Assembly: GCF_014639875.1 (NCBI RefSeq)
Contig: NZ_BMGD01000002.1
Span: 1-64,000 of the forward strand
Direction: 5' to 3'
DNA length: 64,000 nucleotides
Source of the DNA: Blastomonas aquatica
Lineage (GTDB): Bacteria > Pseudomonadota > Alphaproteobacteria > Sphingomonadales > Sphingomonadaceae
Shown: positions 53,028-62,175 of the stretch, in pieces
Position numbering within the stretch: the first letter of the stretch is position 1
Layout of the letters: each line of letters opens with the position of its first letter
Notes under the pieces: generated by a model
The model's input: only the letters and a program-made list of their open reading frames with translations
Database searches by the model: none
What the model was told of the DNA's origin: nothing
Position numbers and translations under genes: made by a program

Positions 53028-53555
53028 CTAGCTCATCAGGTGATTGAGCCAGTATCCGACTGCAACGAGTGCTGACAGCGTTCCTCCGGTCGCCAGCGCC
53101 ACCCATGAAGTTGCTACCAGTTTTTGCCTGAAGTTCAGCTCGTGTGGTTCGCCCCCTATCACGGCCATTGCCCGGCGTAGCACAGAGCTGAATCGTCCAG
53201 GGTTCAACTCGCGATGCGATAGCCCCGGGTGATGCACCATGCTGTCATGGGCGGAGTGGTCCGGCAAGTTTCTGCCTTGCACCCCCATAAGAGCATGTTC
53301 CGGCTCGCCGGCAAGATTGCCTGGTTTTAATTGAGACCGCTTTAATGGCGCGGTTTGCTCTGCCGCCAGCAGCAGGCGCGCAGCCTCCCGACGATCCGCA
53401 GCACCCAGAACCGCATTCGCCCTGAAGATATACTGGTCCACTGTACCAGCAGACAGATGTGTCCGCTGTGCGATCTGTTTGGAAGTGTATCCTTCAGCGA
53501 CAAGCCGAAGGCACAGTTTCTGATTCTCATCGAGTTCCGAAAGCACGTTCGACAA
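53028..53555 (-). CDS. LuxR-type HTH regulator with C-terminal membrane anchor (copy 2)
   Basis: About 175 residues from a TTG at 53555 that follows GGGGAG; the true start is uncertain because no ATG lies near. LuxR/GerE helix-turn-helix (LDENQKLCLRLVAEGYTSKQ, then IAQRTHLSAGTVDQYI), a linker, and a single C-terminal helix (VALATGGTLSALVAVGYWL). It has the same architecture as the regulator at 41457, and the two bracket the trb operon. The upstream extension to 53981 is not protein-like. Confidence 0.65.
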   Translation of the reverse strand: MSNVLSELDENQKLCLRLVAEGYTSKQIAQRTHLSAGTVDQYIFRANAVLGAADRREAARLLLAAEQTAPLKRSQLKPGNLAGEPEHALMGVQGRNLPDHSAHDSMVHHPGLSHRELNPGRFSSVLRRAMAVIGGEPHELNFRQKLVATSWVALATGGTLSALVAVGYWLNHLMS

Positions 53556-54015
53556 TGAAGCAACTCCCCAGCCGGACGCCCCCGAATTTGGGCTGAAAGA
53601 ACCAAGAGTGGTTAACAGGAATCCATTCCGGATTAAATCCTGTCTGATCGCGGTCCAGTGCTGAATTGGCACTGGCGGCTGCCCTGGTAAAATGTGCCCA
53701 ATCCCGCTTGACCTCGGGGTGGTTGCGCAGCGCGATAGCGGCACGTCATACGGCTCTCTTGGGATCTGAAGACACGCCATTCTTCTTCGATATTCGGATA
53801 GCGGCCGCTCGCGATATGAGCGCAAGGTCGGCTGGCGACCAGATTCGGTCGTTGATTTCAGCGACCGTGGTGGTCTGATCCTGACAAAAGCTGCCGATAG
53901 TACACCGCGAAGCGGTCCGTAAGCATAGCGTCCTGTTTTCGGTCCACTAGACTCGTTACCGTATCGCCTGATAGCAGGCAAAGTGGCCTGAATCCTGACG
54001 TTCCTCCAGATCTAA
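53556..54015. other. Intergenic, boundary of the transfer module
   Basis: About 460 bp. It contains a 13-base copy of CGTCATACGGCTC (53744-53756) that also occurs before the relaxosome operon (34114-34126). No gene supported; presumably regulatory. Confidence 0.35.
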
Positions 54016-55215
54016 TTAGGTCCTGTGGCCCGCCCGATCCCAATCCTTGGGCTCGACGACAACCCCTTTGGGAGTTGAACCAACAACGGGCTTCGAAGCA
54101 AACCATGGTTTAATACGCCGGACCGCTTCTTCGGTCAGATCGGTGGAAACCGCGAAGCTGAAGCGGATGAAACCATTCCCATCGACCGGATCGAAGTCCA
54201 GCCCGGGAGCAACGGCGACCCCTGTGTCGTGCAGCAGAGCCTCGCAAAACGATAGGCTATCGTCTGTCAGGTGGCCGACATCGGCATAGATGTAGAAAGC
54301 TCCATCGGGCGGTGCGATCCGCCGGAGCCCCATTTGCGGGAGCGCTTGAAGCAGGTGATCGCGATTGCGTGCGTAAGTTTCAATATGGCCTTCCAGTTCG
54401 TCGCGGCATTCAAACGCGATCAGCCCGGCATGCTGAGCAAGCGAGGGGGGCGTCAGAAACAGATTGCCCATCCGCGCGCGGGCTGCATCAATGAGATGAT
54501 CGGGCACGACCAGCCATCCCAGGCGCCATCCGGCCATGCTGAAATATTTGGAGAAACTGTTGACGATCAGGGCGTCGGGCGCGTGTTGCAGCATCGACCC
54601 TGCCGGAATGGTGTAGCTGAGACCATGGTAGATCTCGTCAGAGACAAGCGCGATCCCGCGCCGGCGGCATATCGCCGCTATGGCTGCAAGTTCATCTGGT
54701 GGAATGATCGTGCCTGTGGGATTGGCAGGGCTCGCAATGATCAACCCGCCGGGCACCGGCTCCAGCCGCTCGATCGCGGCGGCCGTGATCTGGTACCGTT
54801 CCGCTTCGCCGCAGGGTAGTTCGACGGGTATCAGATGCAGCGCCTTGAGCGTATTGCGATAGGCAACATAGCCGGGGCGCGCGAGCGCCACCCTAGCGCC
54901 AGGCGAGAACAGACAAGACAGTGCGAGGACGAAAGCCGGTGACGCACCGCAGGTGAGGATGATCCGTTCCGGATCGACGGCGACCCCATAGGTTTCGGCA
55001 TAATGCGCTGCGATGCGGGCTTTCAGCTGCGGGCTTTCCCAATAGCCCATGCCATCGGCATCGAGAATGCGATGCGCTGCCTGAATCGCCGCTGCCGGAG
55101 CTCCTGTCGAAGGCTGACCGAACTCCATGTGTATCACTGAACGCCCTTCGGCCCCCATGCGATGCGCCGCACGGCTGATCGTGATGGCGTGAAAAGGGTC
55201 GATCTCAACGGGCAT
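54016..55215 (-). CDS. Class I/II PLP-dependent aminotransferase
   Basis: A 399-residue fold-type I aminotransferase. The Schiff-base Lys is in NSFSKYFSMAGWRLGW. Asn/Pro (SPANPTGTI), Asp/Tyr (VSDEIYHGLSY) and the C-terminal Arg (GFIRFSFA) are the cofactor and substrate contacts. ATG 55215 preferred over TTG 55221. It resembles the aspartate/alanine-type aminotransferase group; substrate not determinable. Stand-alone gene outside the transfer module. Confidence 0.9.
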   Translation of the reverse strand: MPVEIDPFHAITISRAAHRMGAEGRSVIHMEFGQPSTGAPAAAIQAAHRILDADGMGYWESPQLKARIAAHYAETYGVAVDPERIILTCGASPAFVLALSCLFSPGARVALARPGYVAYRNTLKALHLIPVELPCGEAERYQITAAAIERLEPVPGGLIIASPANPTGTIIPPDELAAIAAICRRRGIALVSDEIYHGLSYTIPAGSMLQHAPDALIVNSFSKYFSMAGWRLGWLVVPDHLIDAARARMGNLFLTPPSLAQHAGLIAFECRDELEGHIETYARNRDHLLQALPQMGLRRIAPPDGAFYIYADVGHLTDDSLSFCEALLHDTGVAVAPGLDFDPVDGNGFIRFSFAVSTDLTEEAVRRIKPWFASKPVVGSTPKGVVVEPKDWDRAGHRT

Positions 55216-55379
55216 GATCAATTTGCTCCACAGGTCATTCTCGATGCAATGCGCCTGCCTGATGCCGACGCCCCGGTCCAGTGCACGTTAGTCAGGCAAT
55301 GGCCCCAATACGGGCAGCGGCGCGATGCCCGGTCGGCACATTCTGGGCAAGCGGCTGTGCCTCCAATGATCGCAGGTCC

Positions 55380-56702
55380 CTAGCGGGCCGATCCGAACAT
55401 CAGGAAAGAGGCCCAGAGGGCCGGGTCCGGATAGTCCTTCCTTGTATCGACCATCGCAAGGCGCAGCGCCTCTGCGGGAGGATGCTCTGCGGCGTATGTG
55501 ATCAGCCGCGTCATCAGCAACCGTGTCGCCTCGTCATCCACATTCCAAAGGCTCATGATGACTCGCTGCGTTCCGGCCAGCTGGAAAGCCCGGGTCAGGC
55601 CGATCATGCCACCATCGTGGACCTGACCAAGCCCCGTCTGGCACGCGCTCAACACCGCAAGTTCGGCTGGCAGCCTGCTGGTCTGAATTTCCCGCGCAGT
55701 CCACCATCCAGACTCCAGGGTCGGCCCGGAAAGCATGAGGAAGCCGCCGTCCAGCGGGCGTGCCGGGTCGGAAGAACCATGGGCAGCGACGTAGATCACG
55801 CTGGCCTCCAGTGCCCGCTCGACCACCGCCGAGCGCAACGCCTTGTCGCCCGAAAGGCCTTTGCTTTTCAAGAGTTTTGCCACGTCCTTTGCCTCGGCCC
55901 GAGCACCCGGCAACGGCGGAATCACCCATTCGTCGCTCACTGGCAGACTGGGGTCGCCAACCACCAGCGGCCGGGCAAAGGCTGCGGCGGCTACCCATTT
56001 GCTGCCGCTGTTTTCAAACTCTGCCAGACTTGGCGCGATGGTAATCGACGTGCGATCGACCAGGGCATCGTTATTGCCGAACGGCTTCAGTGCCGGGAAT
56101 GGTACGGTTCCGATCGAGCCTGCAGGTACAATGATGAGATGTTCGATGCCTGCCAGCGTTGAAGCAATGCTTGGCGGCAGCAGCATGCCGGTCAGATTGG
56201 TTTCGGCCGTTCCAGGTGAGAGCAAGACGTCCGGAGGGGGCTGTACTGGCTCGGCCGATCGCCGCGCAGCACGGACCTGCTGCAGTTCCTCGACGCCATA
56301 GGCCCAGCGAAGCGCCTGGACCGATTTGAGCAGCGAACTTTCGTCTGTGGCAGATAGCGCTGATGCGACAACCCCAGTTGGATTCACTAGGCACATGGTG
56401 AGGCTGCCGTCGGCGCCACGGGTGTAGAACAGAAGTGCGGTTGATGGCGGCAACGCTCCAGCTTCGATTTGGCGTTGGAGCCGCTTTGCAAGCTGTCCGG
56501 TCGACGTCTGCTCCGCATTCCTGGCGGTGGCCTGCATTCCACGCGAGGCACCTACTCTCGCCCTGGCGCGCTGTTGCTGCTGCGCCGCCGCGTCGCAATT
56601 GGCGGTGCGAGCGTTGAGCGGTGCCCCCGCGCTGAACATGGCCAACGCAGTCAGTGGTAGCAACCACCTGAGAATTGCAGCACATCTGAACACGGAATGC
56701 AT
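55380..56702 (-). CDS. Exported CHAT-domain protein
   Basis: A 440-residue protein with a signal peptide (CAAILRWLLPLTALAMFSAG) and a C-terminal CHAT domain: catalytic His in IYVAAHGSSD (about 308) and Cys in LAVLSACQTG (about 354), plus the conserved VIMSLWNVDD. The N-terminal part has a short helical, Gln-rich region but no clear TPR units, unlike most exported CHAT proteins. The ATG at 56702 is preferred because GGGGGAG lies nine bases upstream; the next ATG (56711) is too close to it. It is unrelated in architecture to the cytoplasmic CHAT protein at 159. Confidence 0.85.
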   Translation of the reverse strand: MHSVFRCAAILRWLLPLTALAMFSAGAPLNARTANCDAAAQQQQRARARVGASRGMQATARNAEQTSTGQLAKRLQRQIEAGALPPSTALLFYTRGADGSLTMCLVNPTGVVASALSATDESSLLKSVQALRWAYGVEELQQVRAARRSAEPVQPPPDVLLSPGTAETNLTGMLLPPSIASTLAGIEHLIIVPAGSIGTVPFPALKPFGNNDALVDRTSITIAPSLAEFENSGSKWVAAAAFARPLVVGDPSLPVSDEWVIPPLPGARAEAKDVAKLLKSKGLSGDKALRSAVVERALEASVIYVAAHGSSDPARPLDGGFLMLSGPTLESGWWTAREIQTSRLPAELAVLSACQTGLGQVHDGGMIGLTRAFQLAGTQRVIMSLWNVDDEATRLLMTRLITYAAEHPPAEALRLAMVDTRKDYPDPALWASFLMFGSAR

Positions 56703-56836
56703 GATCGGCATCTCCCCCTTGCCCTGTTGACTTGGCTAGCATTGCCATCGGGTCGCGTAAATCTGATCCGCAGGCGCAGCATGGGGCAATGGCAAAGGCA
56801 ACGTTGTTAGCAACCAGGTGTCACTGGAAGGGCTTA

Positions 56837-57099
56837 TACCAAGGTGCACTGATCCAAACCCATGAGGACGGCCTTGCGGTGGTTCTCGGCAAGGAGCGGC
56901 TGACGGGTCGATGTAGTTGCCGCGACGCAGTCCGAGGGCCCCCGCCAGGCCGCCCGCAGGGTTGTCATTCCCGCTTGCTGGCTCGCTCCCTGATCACCGT
57001 CGGACCGGCTTGGCGATGAACCACATCGCCTGCGCCAATTCTTCTTGCCAGCAACCGGGAATGACAATCCTCACGGGTTCGGATCAGCGCACCTTGGTA
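56837..57099. mobile_element. MITE related to the IS630 copy
   Basis: A 263-bp non-coding element with about 32-bp terminal inverted repeats (three mismatches; outer part TACCAAGGTGC, then CTGATCC, AACCC and TGAGGA), flanked by TTA on both sides (56834-56836, 57100-57102). The ends match both ends of the IS630 copy at 2757-3921, and an inner inverted repeat (TTGTCATTCCCG...) makes the whole unit foldable. It has no gene and is probably mobilised by the IS630 transposase. Confidence 0.8.
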
Positions 57100-57102
57100 T
57101 TA

Positions 57103-57362
57103 TGCCCAGTTAATAGCAGCCGTTGAGCGTTAGCTGGAGGCCTCAGAACCTGTCAGTCCTCAACCGACCAAGTTTCGCCATTCCGGGGACGGTGCGCAGA
57201 CGTCCGTTCCTGACACTAGCGGAGATCGCGTTACGAATAACATGTTTATCGGCGAATTGGCCCCCAACCACCCACACGCCGGCTGATCAATGTAGGCTTG
57301 CTGACTCCGATCCATAATTATGATGCTCGCACCGCAAGCACCAGATGCCCAGATACAGAACC
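57103..57362. other. Intergenic, nothing recognised
   Basis: About 260 bp between the MITE and the 3' end of the TIR-HD gene. AT content rises toward that gene. No gene or terminator seen. Confidence 0.45.
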
Positions 57363-58664
57363 CTATTGATCATTGCCTAAAAACAGAGGAATGCCCTCTA
57401 TCGCTTCCCTCGCCACATGCGCCGGAATCTCGAAAAGCCTTTTACTTCCGAATATCCGCTCTGGATCCTCGTAGTAATCCCAAGCCATTTTTCTATCTTG
57501 GAGCTTTAGAACTAGGTCAACGAGGGCATGGTCAACCTTATTTGCCCTAAGGTAGGATTTCACGTCCGGATTCTCGTAAAAATCTTTCATCGCCGTGTTA
57601 AACGCCCTTGGATTTTCTCCAAGCTTCCCGCGATAATGGTGTAGATAACGCCAAGTAGCAATCACAGGGTCAATCTTGTCCAAGGATTTAAAAATTATGT
57701 AAATAGGGTCAATTGGGTCCGCCATAATCCTATTTGCAGCTTCAAAAGCGCGCCTGTGTTTATCACTCAAAAACATCCAAATGAATTCGTTGGAGATACG
57801 TTTCCGTTCAGACGGAGGTACTGTTCTAAGCCGCTCCTCTGCATAAATTCTTGCCGTATTTCTCTTATGATTATTTAGGCTCGTGTAAGTCGGAATGTCT
57901 CCCAAAACGACTTCATTTAACTCATGATACGCAATGCAAAGCGCTATGTCGGAAAACTCTTGCTGACTGACTGTATGACTTAAGTGGGGCAATAAACAAT
58001 CGGCAAGATGCGCAAGTGAGAATAAATGATCATATATTGAGCGGACTCGAACTGGAGGTCTAAATCCCTCAAGTCTGACTTTCTTCCCAGATCTCGGAAG
58101 AGTTTTTAATGTCTGAACGATAGGCATTCTTCTGTGCATAGGAAGTGATATCTGCTCTCTGTCAATATCATCTAATATGTCTCTAGTCATCTCGAGCACG
58201 GAACCGGACTTAACTGCATTTTCCTTGATGTCATTGGCATCGATATCAAGTGACAGTTCGCTCAAAAACGACAGAAGGGTAGAGAGATTTTCCTCGTATT
58301 CTTCCTTCTTTCGAAAGTCCAAATACCGCCTATCCGCCAAAAATGATGGTATCTGGCAATCATTCAAGACAACAGGTACAACAACAACATTATTAAGGTT
58401 CATCAATTTGAAGAAACTTGTTTGCCACTCGGTGCTTACCCAGCGTGACGCCACGGATGCATCACTCAGAAAGACGAGTACAACGTTAGCCTTGCTTAGA
58501 CCCGTTTGCACATGCTCCGTAATGGATCCACCAAGCGGAATGTCCTGCTCGTCAAGCCAAGTTTCGATTGATCTTGACTTCAGATCCTTGTTCAGCCGGC
58601 GTACAAATGCCTTGTCACGACTAGAATGGCTGAGGAATACGAGAAGTCGTCTAGAACTTGTCAC
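57363..58664 (-). CDS. TIR-domain protein fused to an HD (YfbR-like) phosphohydrolase domain
   Basis: A 433-residue protein. Residues 1-130 are a TIR domain: LLVFLSHSSRDKAFVRRL, TWLDEQDIPLGGSI, VVLVFLSDASVASRWVSTEW with the probable NADase Glu79, and VVVVPVVLNDC. Residues ~205-330 resemble a YfbR-type HD hydrolase: His213 (YDHLFSLAHL), His247-Glu248 in place of His-Asp (AYHELNEVVLGDIPTY), Glu251, Asp256 and a later KSLDKIDPV. The gene is clearly AT-rich compared with its neighbours, suggesting recent acquisition. TIR domains commonly deplete NAD+ in phage defence; HD domains hydrolyse nucleotides. It is a single-gene unit. Confidence 0.75.
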   Translation of the reverse strand: MTSSRRLLVFLSHSSRDKAFVRRLNKDLKSRSIETWLDEQDIPLGGSITEHVQTGLSKANVVLVFLSDASVASRWVSTEWQTSFFKLMNLNNVVVVPVVLNDCQIPSFLADRRYLDFRKKEEYEENLSTLLSFLSELSLDIDANDIKENAVKSGSVLEMTRDILDDIDREQISLPMHRRMPIVQTLKTLPRSGKKVRLEGFRPPVRVRSIYDHLFSLAHLADCLLPHLSHTVSQQEFSDIALCIAYHELNEVVLGDIPTYTSLNNHKRNTARIYAEERLRTVPPSERKRISNEFIWMFLSDKHRRAFEAANRIMADPIDPIYIIFKSLDKIDPVIATWRYLHHYRGKLGENPRAFNTAMKDFYENPDVKSYLRANKVDHALVDLVLKLQDRKMAWDYYEDPERIFGSKRLFEIPAHVAREAIEGIPLFLGNDQ

Positions 58665-58971
58665 GTGACCCCCTCCCCAAATTTTGCTTCCAACCTACTC
58701 ATGTTGACCATTCTTTCCTCTGAAGTAAAGGTTACATTTTCGGTGCGCAAGCCTTGGGTAGGTTTTGGGTGATGTCTGCACCAGAAATAGCTTTCGTTTG
58801 AAAGCCACCGTTCCGTTTTCGGCCTTGCCCTTATCTTTCAGAAGTGTCACGCCTCAGCGAATGAATGTCCGCTCCTGCCGCAAAGCGTCTCTGGCGGCCG
58901 GCGCCACGAATGACGCCTAAGTCCCAAATGCAGTAAGGTCAGCTCCCCGCTGGAGACGAGGAGCTGATCAT
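58665..58971. other. Intergenic, no supported gene
   Basis: About 300 bp between two minus-strand genes. The left half is AT-rich like the TIR-HD gene and probably its promoter. No RNA gene recognised. Confidence 0.45.
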
Positions 58972-59604
58972 TCAAATTTCTGTGTTTTCGGCAAGGGCTA
59001 GCGCGTCTTCCACATCGATTCCAAGGTAGCGCACTGTGTTCTCGATCTTGCTGTGACCGAGAAGGATCTGGACAGCGCGCAGGTTGCCGGTGGCCCTGTA
59101 GATTATCGACGCCTTCGTGCGCCGAAGCGAATGAGTGCCATACTCGCTTTGCATTAGGCCGACCGCCGTAACCCAATCATCCACGAGCCGCGCATACTGG
59201 CGCGTGCTGAGATGCCGAGCATGATCAACGCGGCTTGGAAAAACATAGTCGTCTACCGTACCGCCTCGGCGTTCGAGCCATGCAAGCAAACTCGCTCGTG
59301 CGTCCGCAAGCAATTCGAACTGAACTGGGCGACTTGTTTTTTGTTGCATCACGATCGCGCGCGTTCGGATCTGTCCTCCGCTGACAATGTCTCCAATTTT
59401 CATCCGTACCAAGTCGCAGCCGCGAAGCTTGCTATCGATTGCAAGGTCAAACAGTGCGCGATCGCGCAGGCGACGGTTATGATTGAGGTAGAACCGGATC
59501 TGCCATACTTGCTTTGGCTTCAGCGCACGCTTCGCACCGACGGTTCGTCCCGCATTCCAGACCTGACGTTTGGTCGCAACGGTTTGGGATTCAGTCATTT
59601 CCAT
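58972..59604 (-). CDS. Tyrosine recombinase/integrase
   Basis: A 210-residue tyrosine recombinase catalytic domain. Arg in DSKLRGCDLVRMK, His-x-x-Arg in THSLRRTKAS, His/Trp position in LLGHSKIENT and the nucleophile Tyr in VRYLGID. It lacks a large N-terminal core-binding domain, as in the short plasmid/resolvase-like integrases of alphaproteobacteria. AAAGGAG before ATG 59604 fixes the start. It could resolve replicon multimers or integrate a nearby element; no attachment site was seen. Confidence 0.88.
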   Translation of the reverse strand: MEMTESQTVATKRQVWNAGRTVGAKRALKPKQVWQIRFYLNHNRRLRDRALFDLAIDSKLRGCDLVRMKIGDIVSGGQIRTRAIVMQQKTSRPVQFELLADARASLLAWLERRGGTVDDYVFPSRVDHARHLSTRQYARLVDDWVTAVGLMQSEYGTHSLRRTKASIIYRATGNLRAVQILLGHSKIENTVRYLGIDVEDALALAENTEI

Positions 59605-59956
59605 GGTCATTCTCCTTTGGCCGGATTGGCCATTTGGAGAACGGTCCACAGGTTGGGGTGTGTAGATCCAGTCGGGCTCGTACCGACCCAGAGCCGGTCG
59701 TTCACGTGGCCGATTATGAACGTCCGCTTCAGACATCAACTGCCATTTGCATGCCTCGATCTAAACGGTCAGCAGCACGCTCTCGTTCCAGACATTACTG
59801 GGTTGAAGCAACCTTCCCAACAGCGGACGACAAATTGGTTGAACCCGTATGGGGGTAGTGGTCGATCGCTGCTGCGTGATTGTTGGCGTAGCATGCACTC
59901 ACCAAACAATTGATCGCAACCCGCCAGTGGCAGCAATGCAGAAATCTTTTGCACAG
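59605..59956. other. Intergenic, no supported gene
   Basis: About 350 bp upstream of the recombinase. Open frames are accidental. No attachment-site-like repeat was noticed. Confidence 0.4.
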
Positions 59957-61027
59957 TCAGTTCGGGGAGACTTGACCGGGCGTATCGAGACCCAGAACAC
60001 GCCGATTGCCTTCCTTGTCCGGGGCGGTTGCGGCAAAATCATCGAAGGCGTGGTTGGCCCTGCGGATCATATGGGCGGCGATAAACGGCGCGCCTTCGGC
60101 AGCGCCCTGCTCGGGATGCTTCAGCGCGCATTCCCATTCGAGCACGGCCCAGCCATCGAAACCATATTGGGTGAGCTTCGAGATTATCGCGCGAAAATCG
60201 ATCTGCCCGTCACCAAGCGATCGGAAGCGACCGGGGCGATCAACCCAGTCAGCATAGCCGCCGTAAACACCGGCTCGCCCGTTCGGACGGAACTCCGCAT
60301 CCTTGACGTGGAAGCATTTGATGCGTTCGTGATAGATGTCGATGAACGCCAGATAATCGAGCTGCTGCAGCACGAAATGGCTGGGATCGTACAGAATATT
60401 GGCGCGAGCGTGATTGCCGACAGCGTCGAGGAACCGCTCGAAGGTGATGCCGTCGTGCAAATCCTCACCGGGGTGGAGTTCATAAGCAACATCGACCCCG
60501 TTCTCGTCGAACGCATCCAGCAAAGGGCGCCAGCGACGCGCCAGTTCGGCAAAGCCTTCCTCGACCAACCCGGCCGGACGCTGTGGCCATGGGTAGACCG
60601 TCTGCCACAACAGCGCGCCGGAGAACGTCGCGTGCGCGGTGAGGCCGAGGCGGCGGCTGGCGAGCGCTGCCAACCGCAACTGATCCATCGCCCATGCCGT
60701 GCGTGCTGCGGGCTTTCCGCGCACCTCTTCTGCCGCAAACCCATCGAACAATGCATCGTAGGCAGGGTGAACCGCGATTAGCTGGCCCTGCAGATGCGTG
60801 GACAGCTCGGTGATCTGTACCCCCGCCTCGCTGCAAATTCCGGTGACCTCGTCGCAGTAACCCTGGCTTTCGGCAGCGAGCGCCAGGTCGAACAAGCGCG
60901 CATCCCAAGTGGGGATCTGCACGCCCTTGTAGCCCAACCTGGCGGCCCACTGCGCGATGCTTTTGAGCGTGTCGAACGGCGCGGCGTCGCCTGCAAACTG
61001 CGCGAGGAAAATGCCCGGTCCCTTCAT
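59957..61027 (-). CDS. Sugar phosphate isomerase/epimerase (xylose isomerase-like TIM barrel)
   Basis: A 356-residue TIM-barrel protein. Metal ligands are visible in VAYELHPGEDL (Glu), ILYDPSHFVL (Asp/His), IKCFHVKDAEF (His) and AVLEWECALKH (Glu). Start MKGPGIFL at 61027 overlaps the upstream gene stop. It is the last gene of a four-gene operon and probably acts on a keto-sugar intermediate made by the two oxidoreductases. Confidence 0.88.
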   Translation of the reverse strand: MKGPGIFLAQFAGDAAPFDTLKSIAQWAARLGYKGVQIPTWDARLFDLALAAESQGYCDEVTGICSEAGVQITELSTHLQGQLIAVHPAYDALFDGFAAEEVRGKPAARTAWAMDQLRLAALASRRLGLTAHATFSGALLWQTVYPWPQRPAGLVEEGFAELARRWRPLLDAFDENGVDVAYELHPGEDLHDGITFERFLDAVGNHARANILYDPSHFVLQQLDYLAFIDIYHERIKCFHVKDAEFRPNGRAGVYGGYADWVDRPGRFRSLGDGQIDFRAIISKLTQYGFDGWAVLEWECALKHPEQGAAEGAPFIAAHMIRRANHAFDDFAATAPDKEGNRRVLGLDTPGQVSPN

Positions 61028-62175
61028 GCGATGTCTCCGTTCAGGTTGATCCACGCGCTGCCTTGGGCGCTGCTTTCATAGGCCGCCTTGATGAAGCGCA
61101 TTCCGGCAAGGCCATCGTCAAGGCTGGCATAAGCCGGATGCAGCGACACGTTGCCGCGAACGGCATCGGCGAAATCGCGATAGATGTTGGCGAAGGCTTC
61201 GAGATACCCTTCGGGATGACCCGAGGGCAGCCGGACCTGCGCCAGTGCCGACGCATCAAGCCACGCGCAATCGGTTCCCGGCACCCAGATTTGCTCGGGC
61301 GCACCGCGTCGCGCGACACGCAGCCTGCCCGGCTCTTCTTGCCGCCAATGCACTCCGGCCTCTTCGCACCACACCGATATTTCAAGCCCGTTGGCATCAC
61401 CGGTGCAGATCTGGCTCGCCACCAACGTGCCGCGTCCACCGCCGGACAGATGGAACATCGCCCCGCCATCATCGTCGAGCTGCCTGCCCGGCACCGCTGC
61501 GCGAATATCGGCGGCGATCCGCGTCATCGTTTCGCCGGTGATGAACTCGACGAGGTTGAAGGCGTGGGTGCCGATGTCACCGAATGCGCCGCCCAACCCC
61601 GAGCGCGCCGGATCGATACGCCACTCGGCCTGTTTGCCCGATGCATCTTCAGCCTTGGCGAGCCAGCCTTGCGTATAGCGCACCGAAACGCGCCGCACTG
61701 CACCCAGGTCACCCTGAGCAATCAGCGCACGCGCCTGCCGCACCATCGGATAGCCGGTATAGGTGTGGGTCACACCGACAAGCCCGCCGGTCTTCAGCGC
61801 CACTGCCTGCAGGTCCAGCGCCGCTGCCAGCGTGTCGGTCAGAGGCTTGTCGATCAGAACGGGAAAGCCCGCCTCAAGCGCCGCGATGGCTGCAGGGGCG
61901 TGAACATGGTTGGGAGTAACGATCGCGATGAATTCCGCGCGATCTTCGGCGGGCAACACGCGCTCTCGCTGCAGCAATTCCGCATAGCTGCCATAGCTGC
62001 GATCCTGCGCAATGCCGACGGCCTCACCCGACCGCCGCGCGCGCTCCGGATCGCTGCTCAACGCGCCAGCGACCAGACGGCAATTGCCCGCAATCGCCGC
62101 AGCGACACGGTGAACCGGCCCGATAAACGCCCCTTCACCGCCGCCAATCATCGCATAGCGCGTCTGCCCGGTCAT
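61024..62175 (-). CDS. Gfo/Idh/MocA family oxidoreductase
   Basis: A 383-residue NAD(P)-dependent sugar oxidoreductase. Rossmann motif AMIGGGEGAFIG at the N terminus and the catalytic-region motif LIDKPLTDT (E/D-K-P type), with a C-terminal substrate-binding domain. Overlaps both neighbours by ATGA. A typical partner of GMC oxidases and epimerases in catabolism of glycosides or inositols. Confidence 0.9.
   Translation of the reverse strand: MTGQTRYAMIGGGEGAFIGPVHRVAAAIAGNCRLVAGALSSDPERARRSGEAVGIAQDRSYGSYAELLQRERVLPAEDRAEFIAIVTPNHVHAPAAIAALEAGFPVLIDKPLTDTLAAALDLQAVALKTGGLVGVTHTYTGYPMVRQARALIAQGDLGAVRRVSVRYTQGWLAKAEDASGKQAEWRIDPARSGLGGAFGDIGTHAFNLVEFITGETMTRIAADIRAAVPGRQLDDDGGAMFHLSGGGRGTLVASQICTGDANGLEISVWCEEAGVHWRQEEPGRLRVARRGAPEQIWVPGTDCAWLDASALAQVRLPSGHPEGYLEAFANIYRDFADAVRGNVSLHPAYASLDDGLAGMRFIKAAYESSAQGSAWINLNGDIA

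Noticed and set aside
58972-59604. Tyrosine recombinase as proof of an ICE boundary
   Set aside because: It is a short catalytic-domain-only enzyme with no tRNA gene or attachment repeats nearby, so no boundary is claimed.
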